The notes below the pieces were generated by a model. It worked only from the letters and a program-made list of their open reading frames with translations, made no database searches and was not told the DNA's origin. A program made the translations under genes and the position numbers. Positions 17,777-27,729 of a DNA stretch of 64,000 bases are shown piece after piece. This DNA is from an uncultured Bacteroides sp. (GTDB lineage: Bacteria > Bacteroidota > Bacteroidia > Bacteroidales > Bacteroidaceae): NCBI RefSeq assembly GCF_910585845.1, contig NZ_CAJUHF010000018.1, positions 1 to 64,000 of the forward strand, in the 5' to 3' direction. Numbering within the stretch: position 1 is the stretch's first letter; the number at the start of each line of letters is the position of its first letter.

Positions 17777-17925
17777 TTGTTTTGAAAGAATAATGTTTTC
17801 GTTCTTGGTTGTTTACTTCTTGCGTCTTCAACTCCCCCTCTGGAGAATTTACTCAACCTTTAGCATTTCCAATAAACTAAAACGTAAGTTATTACTTTTA
17901 ATTTAACAATCTACAGCTACTTTAT

Positions 17926-18327
17926 TTATTTTTTCTTAGCCGGTGCAGCTTGTCCTGGCTTCGGGCGCTTAGCGCCATATTTAGAACGTCTTTGAGTACG
18001 TCCTGCTACGCCTGCCGTATCCAATGTACCACGAACAATGTGATAACGCACACCCGGAAGGTCCTTAACACGACCGCCGCGTACCAATACGATTGAGTGT
18101 TCCTGCAAGTTGTGTCCTTCCCCCGGAATGTAAGAGTTCACCTCCTTACCATTGGTCAAACGTACACGCGCAACTTTACGCATTGCAGAATTCGGTTTTT
18201 TCGGAGTGGTTGTATACACTCTCACGCAAACGCCACGTCTTTGAGGACATGAATCAAGAGCCGGTGATTTACTTTTTTCCACCAGCGCTTCGCGTCCTTT
18301 TCTTACTAATTGCTGAATTGTAGGCAT
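17926..18327 (-). CDS. rpsL: 30S ribosomal protein S12 (uS12)
   Basis: 133 aa. S12 monitors codon-anticodon pairing. The loops that mutate to streptomycin resistance are wild type: TTTPKKPNSAMRKV (E. coli K42/K43 region) and GGRVKDLPGVRYH (K87/P90 region). Ends with an Ala/Lys/Pro tail. First gene of the str unit, with a good promoter at 18391-18421. Confidence 0.99.
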   Translation of the reverse strand: MPTIQQLVRKGREALVEKSKSPALDSCPQRRGVCVRVYTTTPKKPNSAMRKVARVRLTNGKEVNSYIPGEGHNLQEHSIVLVRGGRVKDLPGVRYHIVRGTLDTAGVAGRTQRRSKYGAKRPKPGQAAPAKKK

Positions 18328-18390
18328 TTTAATTGTTTTTAATTATATATTATTGTTATATTAATTTCGTAGCTATACACTTTTGGGCTG

Positions 18391-18421
18391 CAAAAATACA
18401 AATAATATTTGAATAATCAAT
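18391..18421 (-). promoter_or_regulatory. promoter of the rpsL (str) unit
   Basis: On the minus strand TATTTTTG (18391-18398) fits the Bacteroides -7 box TAnnTTTG exactly, with TTG (18419-18421) 20 bases upstream as -33. The expected start of transcription is about 55 bases before the rpsL ATG. Confidence 0.75.
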
Positions 18422-18983
18422 GCACTACGAGATTTTTTTGATTTTATAGCATGCCTTTTTCATTTAAGAATTAGGATTAGTCTTGGTTTTCGGATTCATA
18501 AAAAAAACTATTTCCAGCAGAGGATATTATCATTCATACTGACAAAAGTAGTATATTTATGTCATTCCATCTACCATCTGACGACATAGAACAACGAATA
18601 ATGCGTTCAATACACAGAGCTACCGCATTGAATATAGAAAGGGAGGTCAGCGGTTCAATTCATCCCATAAGACGAATAAATTCGTTCCGTGAGACGAAAA
18701 AGTTCATCCCACGAGATAAATATTTTCAGCTTACGAGACGAATTTATCCGGCTCATGGGATAAAAAAGACGTGTTGGCAATCGCATCACCAATACGTCTT
18801 CTACATATGAATATTCCTCCATGAGCCCTTGATAAATATAACGTTTCACCAGAGATAATAACAGCTGGACCATCTTTCTACTATTGCAGTCTTCAACACT
18901 GAATACTGCACATATTTCTCCCGAAAAGGAAGGAATCTTCCCGAAAAGACAATATCTCCCACCCTATAGAAGGGAATCTTTCA
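18422..18983. other. long gene-free region between DUF3467 and rpsL
   Basis: About 560 bp with no credible gene; the short frames here are not conserved-looking. It holds the 22-bp repeat array at 18659-18768. At 18916-18945 there are two CCCGAAAAG copies 20 bp apart. I see no clear terminator for the DUF3467 gene. Confidence 0.6.
18659..18768. repeat. array of five 22-bp palindromic units (locus A)
   Basis: Five head-to-tail units of exactly 22 bp start at 18659, 18681, 18703, 18725 and 18747. The rough consensus is TTCATCCCAYGAGACGAAWAAD. Most units are close to their own reverse complement over the first 18 bases (for example TTCGT...ACGAA in unit 2), so palindrome centres are 22 bp apart. 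The first and last parts (18662-18684 and 18739-18761) also form an imperfect inverted repeat. Confidence 0.85.
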
Positions 18984-19292
18984 TTATGCTTCCCCTTTCA
19001 AATCTGTCATAGGTGGAATTATCTGTTCGTCCAGCAACCGGATTGGTCCGAATGTTCGTTCGTATTTGCCGATATTTTCTTCTAATGCACGTAGTAACCT
19101 CTTAGCATGTTCCGGTGCTAACACGATACGCGATTTTACACCAGCTTTAGGTATACCTGGCATTACGCGCACAAAGTCAACAATAAACTCTGAACTGGAA
19201 TGTGTGATAACCGCCAAATTTGCATAAATTCCTTGCGCTACATCTTCTTTCAGTTCTATTTGTAACTGATTGTTCATTTCCTTGTTTTCCAT
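18984..19292 (-). CDS. DUF3467 family protein
   Basis: About 102 aa, no signal peptide or membrane segment. The start MENKEMNNQLQIELKED (19292) is preferred over an upstream ATG at 19325 because a TACCTTTG promoter box lies at 19323-19330. Recognised as the DUF3467 family by QLQIELKEDVAQGIYANLAV, FIVDFVRVMPGIPKA and the segment RIVLAPEHAKRLLRALEENI. Function unknown. Placement between rpoC and rpsL in this core block suggests a role linked to transcription or translation, which is inference only. Confidence 0.9.
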   Translation of the reverse strand: MENKEMNNQLQIELKEDVAQGIYANLAVITHSSSEFIVDFVRVMPGIPKAGVKSRIVLAPEHAKRLLRALEENIGKYERTFGPIRLLDEQIIPPMTDLKGEA

Positions 19293-19322
19293 TTTCCTTC
19301 TACTATTATACTTAAAAACACT

Positions 19323-19330
19323 CAAAGGTA
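19323..19330 (-). promoter_or_regulatory. -7 box before the DUF3467 gene
   Basis: TACCTTTG on the minus strand, an exact TAnnTTTG, about 30 bp before the chosen ATG. No clear TTTG is seen at -33. Confidence 0.5.
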
Positions 19331-19355
19331 AGAATTATATTCTATTTCTAAAAAA

Positions 19356-19393
19356 GAAAGAGGAAACATCTCATTAAAGACGTTTCCTCTTTC
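19356..19393 (-). terminator. terminator after rpoC
   Basis: Perfect 12-bp stem GAAAGAGGAAAC / GTTTCCTCTTTC with a 14-base loop, followed on the minus strand by TTTTTTAG. It ends the rpoBC unit before the DUF3467 gene. Confidence 0.92.
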
Positions 19394-19428
19394 CTATTTA
19401 ATAATCAACTGATTGTTATTACTGCATA

Positions 19429-22400
19429 TTATTCTTCAACTTCTACCGAGCTGTAATCCAATACAGTCTTCTTATTTGCAAGAATACGGTCATATTCCTC
19501 TTTGGAACCAACAATAATCTTCTCGAATTCACGCTGTCCGGTACCAGCCGGAATCAAGTGACCACAGATGACATTTTCTTTCATGCCTTCCAGCTTATCA
19601 ACCTTACCATTGATAGCGGCTTCATTCAAGACCTTAGTTGTTTCCTGGAATGAAGCTGCTGACATAAAGCTTGATGTCTGCAAAGCAGCACGAGTAATAC
19701 CCTGAAGGATCTGAGTAGAAGTAGCAGGTACAGCATCACGAACTTCAACCGGTCTCAAGTCACGACGTTTCAACATACTGTTTTCATCGCGCAACTTACG
19801 GGCAGTAACAATCTGTCCCGGTTGCAAGTTCTGAGAATCACCAGCGTCTACAACTACCTTTTTACCCCAAATGCGATCATTTTCTTCCATGAATTCCAGT
19901 TTGTCTACCACTTGCTGTTCCAAGAAGCGAGTATCGCCCGGTTCGTCTATTTCTACCTTACGCATCATCTGACGGACAATGATCTCAAAATGCTTATCAT
20001 TGATCTTCACACCCTGCAGACGATATACATCTTGTACCTCATTTACGATATATTCCTGTACAGCCGTAGGACCTTTAATAGCAAGAATATCCGCCGGGGT
20101 GATAGCACCGTCAGACAAGGGAGTACCTGCACGCACATAGTCGTTCTCCTGTACCAATATCTGCTTTGACAGAGGTACCAGATACTTCTTAACCTCACCC
20201 GTTTTTGAAGTAACGATGATTTCACGATTACCACGTTTTACCTTACCCATCGTAACCTCACCATCGATTTCAGAAACCACAGCAGGATTAGACGGATTAC
20301 GTGCCTCAAACAGCTCTGTCACACGCGGAAGACCACCCGTGATATCACCTGCCTTACCAACAGCACGAGGTATCTTCACAATAACCTCACCACCTTTTAC
20401 CTTCTGCTTGTCTTCTACAACCACATGACCACCCACAGGGAGATTATATGTACGAATAAGTTCGCCATCTTCTGTCACAATATGAGCCATCGGAACTTTA
20501 GTCTTATCCTTAGACTCAATAATGATGATTTCACGCAAACCTGTAGATTCGTCAGATTCTACTTTATAAGTGACGTTCTCGATAACCCCTTCAAACTCAA
20601 TTCGACCAGTAGCTTCCGTTATAATAACAGCGTTGAACGGATCCCAACGTGCAATCAACTTACCTTTTTCTACCACTTCACCGTCAGCAGCATAGAGTGT
20701 AGAACCGTAAGGCACATTATGAGTAGAGAGAACAATGCCAGTATTTACATCCACGAAACGGACTTCGGCCAAACGACCTACAACAACCTTTGCAGGTTCG
20801 CCAGCTTCATCCACGATTTCTACAGTACGCAGTTCCTCAAATTCCAAACGAGCCGGATTCTTAGCAACAATACTTGCATTAGCCGCAATATTGGCAGCCG
20901 TACCACCGGCGTGGAATGTACGCAATGTCAACTGTGTACCCGGTTCACCGATAGACTGTGCAGCAATCACACCTACAGCTTCTCCCTTCTGAACCATCTG
21001 GCTTGTTGCAAGATTACGTCCATAACACTTCGCACAAACACCTTTCTTCGATTCGCACGTCAGTACAGAACGTATCTCAACACTCTCTATCGGAGAATCC
21101 TGAATTTTCTTGGCGATTTCTTCTGTAATCTCTTCTCCACCGGCGACTAATAATTCGCCAGTAGTAGGATGAACAATATCATGTACAGAGACGCGACCGA
21201 GAATACGTTCATACAGCGTAGCAATAACCTCATCATTATTTTTCAAGTCTGTACAAACCAATCCACGAAGTGTGCCGCAATCCTCTTCATTAATAATCAC
21301 ATCATGAGAAACGTCCACCAAACGACGGGTCAAGTATCCTGCATCGGCAGTCTTCAATGCAGTATCGGCCAAACCTTTACGGGCACCGTGAGTAGAGATA
21401 AAGTACTCCAATACCGAAAGTCCCTCTTTAAAGTTCGAAAGAATCGGGTTTTCAATAATCTGACCACCCTCAGCACCTGCTTTCTGTGGTTTTGCCATCA
21501 AACCACGCATACCAGACAACTGACGGATCTGTTCTTTAGAACCACGGGCACCAGAATCCAACATCATGTATACAGAGTTGAAACCTTGATCGTCACTTGA
21601 AATTGTCTTCATCAATATGTTAGACAATTCAGAGTTTACATGTGTCCAAATATCAATTACCTGATTATAACGTTCGTTGTTGGTGATGAAACCCATATTA
21701 TAGTTGTTGATCACCTGCTCAACCTCATCATAACCTTTCTGTACCAGCTTTTCTTTTTCTTCTGGAATGATAATATCACCCAAGTTAAATGACAGACCAC
21801 CCTTGAATGCCATCTGATAACCTAAGTTCTTAATACCATCCAAGAAATCGGCAGCTTTTGCCACACCACAAACTTTAATAACATCACTGATAATATCGCG
21901 AAGTGACTTTTTAGAAATAATGGTATTGATGTATCCGGCCTCTGGAGGAACAATTTCGTTGACAATCACACGACCTACAGAAGTATCGTGCATCATCTTA
22001 TCGACTACATTTCCGTTTTCATCCACATCTTTCACAATGACACTAATCGGAGCATGGATATCGACCTTGCCCTCATTGTATGCAATCAATGCTTCTTCCG
22101 GTCCATAGAATACCAGTCCTTCACCTTTGGCACCCTTACGCAACTTAGTAATATAGTACAAACCAAGCACCATATCCTGAGAAGGCACCGTAATAGGAGC
22201 ACCGTTAGCCGGATTTAGAATATTGTGAGATTGAAGCATCAACATCTGAGCTTCCAAAATAGCTTCATTGCTCAAAGGCAAGTGAACAGCCATCTGGTCA
22301 CCGTCAAAGTCAGCATTGAAAGCCGTACATGCCAATGGATGCAACTGAATAGCTTTTCCTTCGATCATCTTGGGTTGGAATGCCTGGATACCCAAACGGT

Positions 22401-23721
22401 GCAATGTCGGTGCACGGTTCAACAGTACCGGATGACCTTTCATCACATGTTCCAAAATATCCCAGATAACAGCCTCTTTACGGTCTACTATCTTTTTAGC
22501 ACTCTTCACAGTCTTTACAATACCACGTTCGATCAATTTACGGATAATGAAGGGTTTGTACAGCTCGGCAGCCATCAATTTAGGAATACCACACTCACCC
22601 ATTTTCAACTCCGGACCTACAACAATAACCGAACGCGCAGAGTAGTCCACACGTTTACCCAACAAATTTTGACGGAAACGACCTTGTTTACCCTTCAAAC
22701 TATCAGAAAGAGACTTCAAAGGACGATTGGCATCCGTCTTCACTGCGCTGGACTTGCGTGAATTATCGAATAATGAATCAACCGCCTCCTGCAACATACG
22801 CTTTTCATTACGCAAAATAACTTCAGGAGCCTTGATTTCAATCAATCTCTTCAAACGGTTGTTACGGATGATTACACGACGATAAAGATCGTTCAAATCG
22901 GATGTAGCAAAACGGCCACCATCCAATGGAACTAGCGGACGAAGTTCTGGCGGAATGACAGGTACAATACGTACAATCATCCATTCCGGCTTGTTTCGAC
23001 CACGAGATGCACGGAATGACTCAACAACTTGCAGACGTTTCAAAGCCTCATTCTTACGTTGCTGAGAAGCATCATTTCCCGCACGATGACGCAATTCATA
23101 AGACAATGCATCCAAATCAAGACGAGACAACAGATCATAAATAGCTTCTGCTCCCATCTTGGCTATAAACTTATTGGGATCTGAATCTTCTAGATATTGA
23201 TTGTCTTTCGGCAATTTTTCCATCAAATCCAGATATTCTTCTTCCGCAAGCAAATCATAATCGGCAATTTCACCCGACATCACACCGGCTTGAATCACCA
23301 CATAACGCTCGTAATAAATAATAGAATCAAGTTTCTTCGTAGGTAATCCTAACAAATAACCGATCTTATTGGGAAGTGAACGGAAATACCAAATATGAGC
23401 TACCGGTACAACCAACTGAATGTGCCCCATACGCTCACGACGCACTTTCTTCTCGGTCACTTCTACACCACAACGGTCGCAGACAATACCTTTATAACGA
23501 ATACGTTTATACTTACCGCAATGGCATTCATAGTCCTTAATCGGACCAAAAATGCGTTCACAGAACAAACCGTCACGTTCAGGCTTATACGTACGATAGT
23601 TGATGGTTTCAGGCTTTAATACTTCACCACTCGAATTCTCAAGGATTTCTTCCGGAGAAGCTAAGCCAATAGAGATCTTCGAGAAATTACTCTTTATTTT
23701 ATTATCTTTTCTAAAAGCCAT
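19429..23721 (-). CDS. rpoC: RNA polymerase beta' subunit
   Basis: 1430 aa. Catalytic subunit: the magnesium loop NADFDGDQMAVH is present, as is the N-terminal zinc site (CHCGKYKR...CDRCGVEV, about 70-90) and the second zinc site (CESKKGVCAKCYGRNL). The trigger loop and bridge helix regions are intact (GARGSKEQIRQLSGMRGLM). It follows rpoB after a 91 bp gap, longer than usual, and a strong terminator follows it. Confidence 0.99.
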   Translation of the reverse strand: MAFRKDNKIKSNFSKISIGLASPEEILENSSGEVLKPETINYRTYKPERDGLFCERIFGPIKDYECHCGKYKRIRYKGIVCDRCGVEVTEKKVRRERMGHIQLVVPVAHIWYFRSLPNKIGYLLGLPTKKLDSIIYYERYVVIQAGVMSGEIADYDLLAEEEYLDLMEKLPKDNQYLEDSDPNKFIAKMGAEAIYDLLSRLDLDALSYELRHRAGNDASQQRKNEALKRLQVVESFRASRGRNKPEWMIVRIVPVIPPELRPLVPLDGGRFATSDLNDLYRRVIIRNNRLKRLIEIKAPEVILRNEKRMLQEAVDSLFDNSRKSSAVKTDANRPLKSLSDSLKGKQGRFRQNLLGKRVDYSARSVIVVGPELKMGECGIPKLMAAELYKPFIIRKLIERGIVKTVKSAKKIVDRKEAVIWDILEHVMKGHPVLLNRAPTLHRLGIQAFQPKMIEGKAIQLHPLACTAFNADFDGDQMAVHLPLSNEAILEAQMLMLQSHNILNPANGAPITVPSQDMVLGLYYITKLRKGAKGEGLVFYGPEEALIAYNEGKVDIHAPISVIVKDVDENGNVVDKMMHDTSVGRVIVNEIVPPEAGYINTIISKKSLRDIISDVIKVCGVAKAADFLDGIKNLGYQMAFKGGLSFNLGDIIIPEEKEKLVQKGYDEVEQVINNYNMGFITNNERYNQVIDIWTHVNSELSNILMKTISSDDQGFNSVYMMLDSGARGSKEQIRQLSGMRGLMAKPQKAGAEGGQIIENPILSNFKEGLSVLEYFISTHGARKGLADTALKTADAGYLTRRLVDVSHDVIINEEDCGTLRGLVCTDLKNNDEVIATLYERILGRVSVHDIVHPTTGELLVAGGEEITEEIAKKIQDSPIESVEIRSVLTCESKKGVCAKCYGRNLATSQMVQKGEAVGVIAAQSIGEPGTQLTLRTFHAGGTAANIAANASIVAKNPARLEFEELRTVEIVDEAGEPAKVVVGRLAEVRFVDVNTGIVLSTHNVPYGSTLYAADGEVVEKGKLIARWDPFNAVIITEATGRIEFEGVIENVTYKVESDESTGLREIIIIESKDKTKVPMAHIVTEDGELIRTYNLPVGGHVVVEDKQKVKGGEVIVKIPRAVGKAGDITGGLPRVTELFEARNPSNPAVVSEIDGEVTMGKVKRGNREIIVTSKTGEVKKYLVPLSKQILVQENDYVRAGTPLSDGAITPADILAIKGPTAVQEYIVNEVQDVYRLQGVKINDKHFEIIVRQMMRKVEIDEPGDTRFLEQQVVDKLEFMEENDRIWGKKVVVDAGDSQNLQPGQIVTARKLRDENSMLKRRDLRPVEVRDAVPATSTQILQGITRAALQTSSFMSAASFQETTKVLNEAAINGKVDKLEGMKENVICGHLIPAGTGQREFEKIIVGSKEEYDRILANKKTVLDYSSVEVEE

Positions 23722-23812
23722 ATTTTATTATATATAATTGAAAAATTGACAATTGAATATTGAGCATCAATAGTTGAGAGTAAACAATTACTCCCAACTA
23801 CCAATCTTATAA
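23722..23812. other. rpoB-rpoC spacer with hairpin
   Basis: 91 bp, AT-rich, made of degenerate TTGACAATTGA-like words. GTTGAGAGTAA (23773-23783) pairs with TTACTCCCAAC (23788-23798) with one mismatch over a 4-base loop. No T run follows on the minus strand, so it is not an obvious terminator; an RNA processing or stability role is possible. Confidence 0.5.
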
Positions 23813-26800
23813 TTATTCCAAGTTGATGCTAAGTCCCAAGCCTCTCAACTCATGTAACAATACATTCAACGATTCGGGGATACCAGGTTGCGGCATCGGT
23901 TCACCCTTCACGATTGCTTCGTAAGCTTTAGAACGACCAACAACGTCATCAGACTTAATAGTCAAAATTTCCTGCAAAATGTGAGCAGCACCGAATGCCT
24001 CAAGTGCCCAAACCTCCATCTCTCCAAAACGTTGACCACCAAACTGCGCTTTACCACCTAATGGTTGCTGAGTAATCAAAGAATAAGGCCCGATAGAACG
24101 TGCATGCATCTTATCCTCAACCATGTGACCCAATTTCAACATATAGGTAACGCCCACTGTAGCATACTGGTCAAATGGTTCGCCCGTACCACCATCATAC
24201 AACTTGGTTTTACCATAACGTGGCAAGCCGGCCTTATCTGTCCACTCATTCAAATCATCCAACGTAGCTCCATCAAAAATAGGTGTCGCAAATTTTACGC
24301 CCAATTTTCTACCGGCACTACCCAATACGGCCTCAAAAATCTGACCGATATTCATACGAGAAGGCACACCCAACGGATTCAAAACGATATCTACCGGAGT
24401 ACCATCAGCAAGGAACGGCATATCTTCTTGGCGAACAACACGGGAAACAATACCTTTGTTACCATGACGACCTGCCATCTTATCACCTACACCAATCTTA
24501 CGTTTCTTCGCAATATAAACTTTCGCCATCTGAATAATACCTGCAGGCAACTCATCACCAATAGTAATGGCGAATTTCTTGCGTTTCAATTCGGCATCCA
24601 GTTCTTTATATTTCTTGATGAAATTCATCACCAAATCACGAATCATATTATTGATGCGTGCATCGCTTGTCCAATTACTTAACTGAATAGAAGTAAAATC
24701 CAAATCACCGAAATCAGAAGCTGAGAATCTAGCACCTTTTGAAATTACATCAGTTCCCATGTAATCTTTAACGCCCTCTGACGTATGGTTTTCCGTCAGT
24801 TTCAACAATTTCTTGATAAGAACACTCTTCAACGCAGCAACCTTGGTATCGAACTCATCATCAATCTTCGGCAATAAAGCCTTATCTGCCAATTTAGAAC
24901 TACGACTTTTGATAACACGTGAGAACAAACGCTTATCGATAACAACACCCTTCAAAGAAGGAGAGGCTTTCAAAGAAGCATCTTTCACATCACCTGCCTT
25001 GTCACCGAAAATAGCACGAAGCAATTTTTCTTCCGGAGATGGATCTGATTCCCCCTTCGGAGTAATTTTACCAATCAGAATATCTCCTGGCTGGATACAA
25101 GCACCAACACGTACGATACCATTATCATCCAAATCCTTAGTTGCTTCTTCACTCACATTCGGAATATCAGAAGTCAATTCCTCCATACCGCGTTTTGTTT
25201 CGCGAACTTCCAGTGAATACTCTTCTACATGGACAGAAGTCAATATATCTTCACGAACCACACGTTCGTTCAATACGATAGCATCCTCATAGTTATAACC
25301 TTTCCAAGGCATGTAAGCAACCAAAAGGTTTTTACCCAAGGCCAATTCACCCTTTTCCGTAGAATATCCTTCGGTCAAAATCTGCCCTTTAGTCACACGC
25401 TGCCCAATCTCACAAATCGGACGAAGGTCAATCGTCATATTCTGATTCGTACGACGCCATTTCGGAATACGATATTCCTTCAATGCCGGTTCGAAGCTTA
25501 CAAATTCCTCATCCTCCGTACGATCATACAAAATACGAATAGTGGTAGCGTCAACAAAGTCAATCACACCATCACCCTCAGCCGTGATTTGAGTACGGGA
25601 ATCACGTACTAACTGACGCTCAATACCTGTACCGACAATAGGAGCTTCACTCTTCAACAAAGGTACTGCCTGGCGCATCATGTTTGATCCCATCAACGCA
25701 CGGTTAGCATCATCGTGTTCCAAGAAAGGAATCAAAGATGCAGCAATAGATGCAATTTGCTGAGGAGAAACATCCATCAATTCGATTTCAGCTGGAGGAA
25801 CCACAGGATAATCGGCATCCTGACGAGCTTTTACTTTATCACGGATAAAAGTTCCATCATCATTCAAAGGTGCATTTCCTTGAGCAATGATCTTGCCTTC
25901 TTCCTCCTCTGCTGTCAAATAAGCCAACCCATTATCAGACAAGTCTACTTTACCATTTTCAACTTTACGATACGGAGTCTCTATGAAACCTAATTCATTA
26001 ATCTTAGCAAATACACACAAAGAAGAAATCAAACCAATATTCGGACCTTCCGGTGTTTCAATCGGACAAAGACGCCCATAGTGAGTATAGTGTACGTCAC
26101 GTACCTCAAAACCGGCACGTTCACGTGACAAACCACCAGGACCAAGGGCAGACATACGTCTTTTGTGCGTAATTTCAGCCAACGGATTCGTCTGGTCCAT
26201 AAATTGAGACAACGCGTTTGTTCCGAAGAATGAATTGATTACAGAAGAAATGGTCTTGGCATTAATCAAATCAATAGGAGTAAACACCTCATTATCTCGA
26301 ACATTCATACGTTCACGTATGGTACGAGACATACGAGCCAAACCAATGGCAAACTGATTTGACAACTGCTCACCTACAGTACGCACACGACGGTTACTCA
26401 AGTGGTCAATATCATCCACATCAGCTTTTGAGTTGATCAATTCAATCAAATACTTAATGATTTCAATGATATCTTCTTTCGTCAAAACGCGTATATCCAT
26501 ATCAGTCATCAAGTTCAATTTCTTATTGATTCTATAACGACCAACATCTCCCAAATCATATCTCTTTTCAGAGAAGAAAAGGTTATTGATAACCTCGCGT
26601 GCACTGGCATCATCAGCAGGGTCTGCATTACGCAACTGACGATAGATGTACAGCACAGCCTCTTTCTCTGAGTTACTGGGGTCTTTTTGTAGTGTATTAT
26701 ATATAATAGAGTAGTCAGACTGATTCGGTTCTTCTTTATGTACTAGAATGTTCGAAACCCCTGACTCTAAAATAATGTCAACATGTTCCGGCTCAATCAC

Positions 26801-27625
26801 TGTTTCACGGTCAATCACCACCTCATTACGCTCAATGGAAACAACTTCACCGGTATCTTCGTCTACAAAATCTTCAATCCATGTTTTCAAAACACGAGCT
26901 GCCAACTTACGTCCCAAGACTTTCTTCAGATTAGTCTTATTGACTTTAACATCCTCAGCCAAATTGAAAATTTCGAGAATATCTTTATCATTCTCAAAAC
27001 CTATGGCTCTCAGCAAAGTAGTGACTGGCAACTTCTTTTTACGGTCAATATACGCATACATGACGTTATTAATGTCAGTAGCAAACTCAATCCACGAACC
27101 CTTGAATGGAATGATACGGGCAGAATAAAGTTTGGTACCATTAGCATGTACACTCTGGCCGAAGAATACACCTGGAGAACGATGAAGCTGTGATACGACA
27201 ACACGCTCCGCACCATTGATGACGAATGTCGCTTTATCCGTCATATAAGGAATAGGACCGAGAAATACATCCTGAATAACCATATCAAAATCCTCATGAT
27301 CAGGATCGGTACAGTATAACTTCAATTTTGCTTTCAAAGGTACACTATAAGTAAGCCCTCGCTCTATACAGTCATCTATGGTATAACGCGGCGGATCAAT
27401 ATAGTAGTCCAAAAACTCAAGCACAAAATTGTTTCTTGTATCGGCAATGGGGAAGTTTTCAGCAAATACTTTATACAGTCCCTCATTCTTACGTTTTTCG
27501 GGTGGAGTATCCAGTTGTAAAAAGTCTTTGAATGACTTCAATTGTACTTCCAAAAAATCCGGATATTCAAGTGGATTTTTAGTCGAAGCAAAATTAATTC
27601 TTTGGTTTACAGTATTTGAAGACAT
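23813..27625 (-). CDS. rpoB: RNA polymerase beta subunit
   Basis: 1270 aa. The rifampicin pocket reads LSQFMDQTNPLAEITHKRR followed by MSALGPGGL, with the Asp, His and Ser equivalent to E. coli D516, H526 and S531, so it looks rifampicin-sensitive. The C-terminal part has the GDKMAGRHGNKGIVS loop and ends LGLSINLE. It is separated from rplL by a terminator-like hairpin that probably sets the ratio of L7/L12 to polymerase transcripts. Confidence 0.99.
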   Translation of the reverse strand: MSSNTVNQRINFASTKNPLEYPDFLEVQLKSFKDFLQLDTPPEKRKNEGLYKVFAENFPIADTRNNFVLEFLDYYIDPPRYTIDDCIERGLTYSVPLKAKLKLYCTDPDHEDFDMVIQDVFLGPIPYMTDKATFVINGAERVVVSQLHRSPGVFFGQSVHANGTKLYSARIIPFKGSWIEFATDINNVMYAYIDRKKKLPVTTLLRAIGFENDKDILEIFNLAEDVKVNKTNLKKVLGRKLAARVLKTWIEDFVDEDTGEVVSIERNEVVIDRETVIEPEHVDIILESGVSNILVHKEEPNQSDYSIIYNTLQKDPSNSEKEAVLYIYRQLRNADPADDASAREVINNLFFSEKRYDLGDVGRYRINKKLNLMTDMDIRVLTKEDIIEIIKYLIELINSKADVDDIDHLSNRRVRTVGEQLSNQFAIGLARMSRTIRERMNVRDNEVFTPIDLINAKTISSVINSFFGTNALSQFMDQTNPLAEITHKRRMSALGPGGLSRERAGFEVRDVHYTHYGRLCPIETPEGPNIGLISSLCVFAKINELGFIETPYRKVENGKVDLSDNGLAYLTAEEEEGKIIAQGNAPLNDDGTFIRDKVKARQDADYPVVPPAEIELMDVSPQQIASIAASLIPFLEHDDANRALMGSNMMRQAVPLLKSEAPIVGTGIERQLVRDSRTQITAEGDGVIDFVDATTIRILYDRTEDEEFVSFEPALKEYRIPKWRRTNQNMTIDLRPICEIGQRVTKGQILTEGYSTEKGELALGKNLLVAYMPWKGYNYEDAIVLNERVVREDILTSVHVEEYSLEVRETKRGMEELTSDIPNVSEEATKDLDDNGIVRVGACIQPGDILIGKITPKGESDPSPEEKLLRAIFGDKAGDVKDASLKASPSLKGVVIDKRLFSRVIKSRSSKLADKALLPKIDDEFDTKVAALKSVLIKKLLKLTENHTSEGVKDYMGTDVISKGARFSASDFGDLDFTSIQLSNWTSDARINNMIRDLVMNFIKKYKELDAELKRKKFAITIGDELPAGIIQMAKVYIAKKRKIGVGDKMAGRHGNKGIVSRVVRQEDMPFLADGTPVDIVLNPLGVPSRMNIGQIFEAVLGSAGRKLGVKFATPIFDGATLDDLNEWTDKAGLPRYGKTKLYDGGTGEPFDQYATVGVTYMLKLGHMVEDKMHARSIGPYSLITQQPLGGKAQFGGQRFGEMEVWALEAFGAAHILQEILTIKSDDVVGRSKAYEAIVKGEPMPQPGIPESLNVLLHELRGLGLSINLE

Positions 27626-27671
27626 CTGTTAATGGATTTGTAGAACTTAATTTTAAATATATACACAAAAA

Positions 27672-27704
27672 GGTTAAGAACCCTTATGAGGAGGGTTCTT
27701 AACC
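27672..27704 (-). terminator. attenuator/terminator between rplL and rpoB
   Basis: Perfect 13-bp stem GGTTAAGAACCCT / AGGGTTCTTAACC with a 7-base loop, followed on the minus strand by TTTTTGTG. Transcripts that reach rpoB must read through it, so it should act as a partial terminator, like the known rplL-rpoB attenuator in E. coli. Confidence 0.9.
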
Positions 27705-27729
27705 GAATTACCTGATTTACAGGTTAATG

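Noticed and set aside
17820..17860. Hairpin CTCC...GGAG between rpsL and rpsG as a terminator
   Set aside because: The stem is only four base pairs and no T run follows.
18559..18810. Small open frames on both strands in the rpsL upstream region
   Set aside because: They translate the 22-bp repeats and show no conserved-looking sequence.
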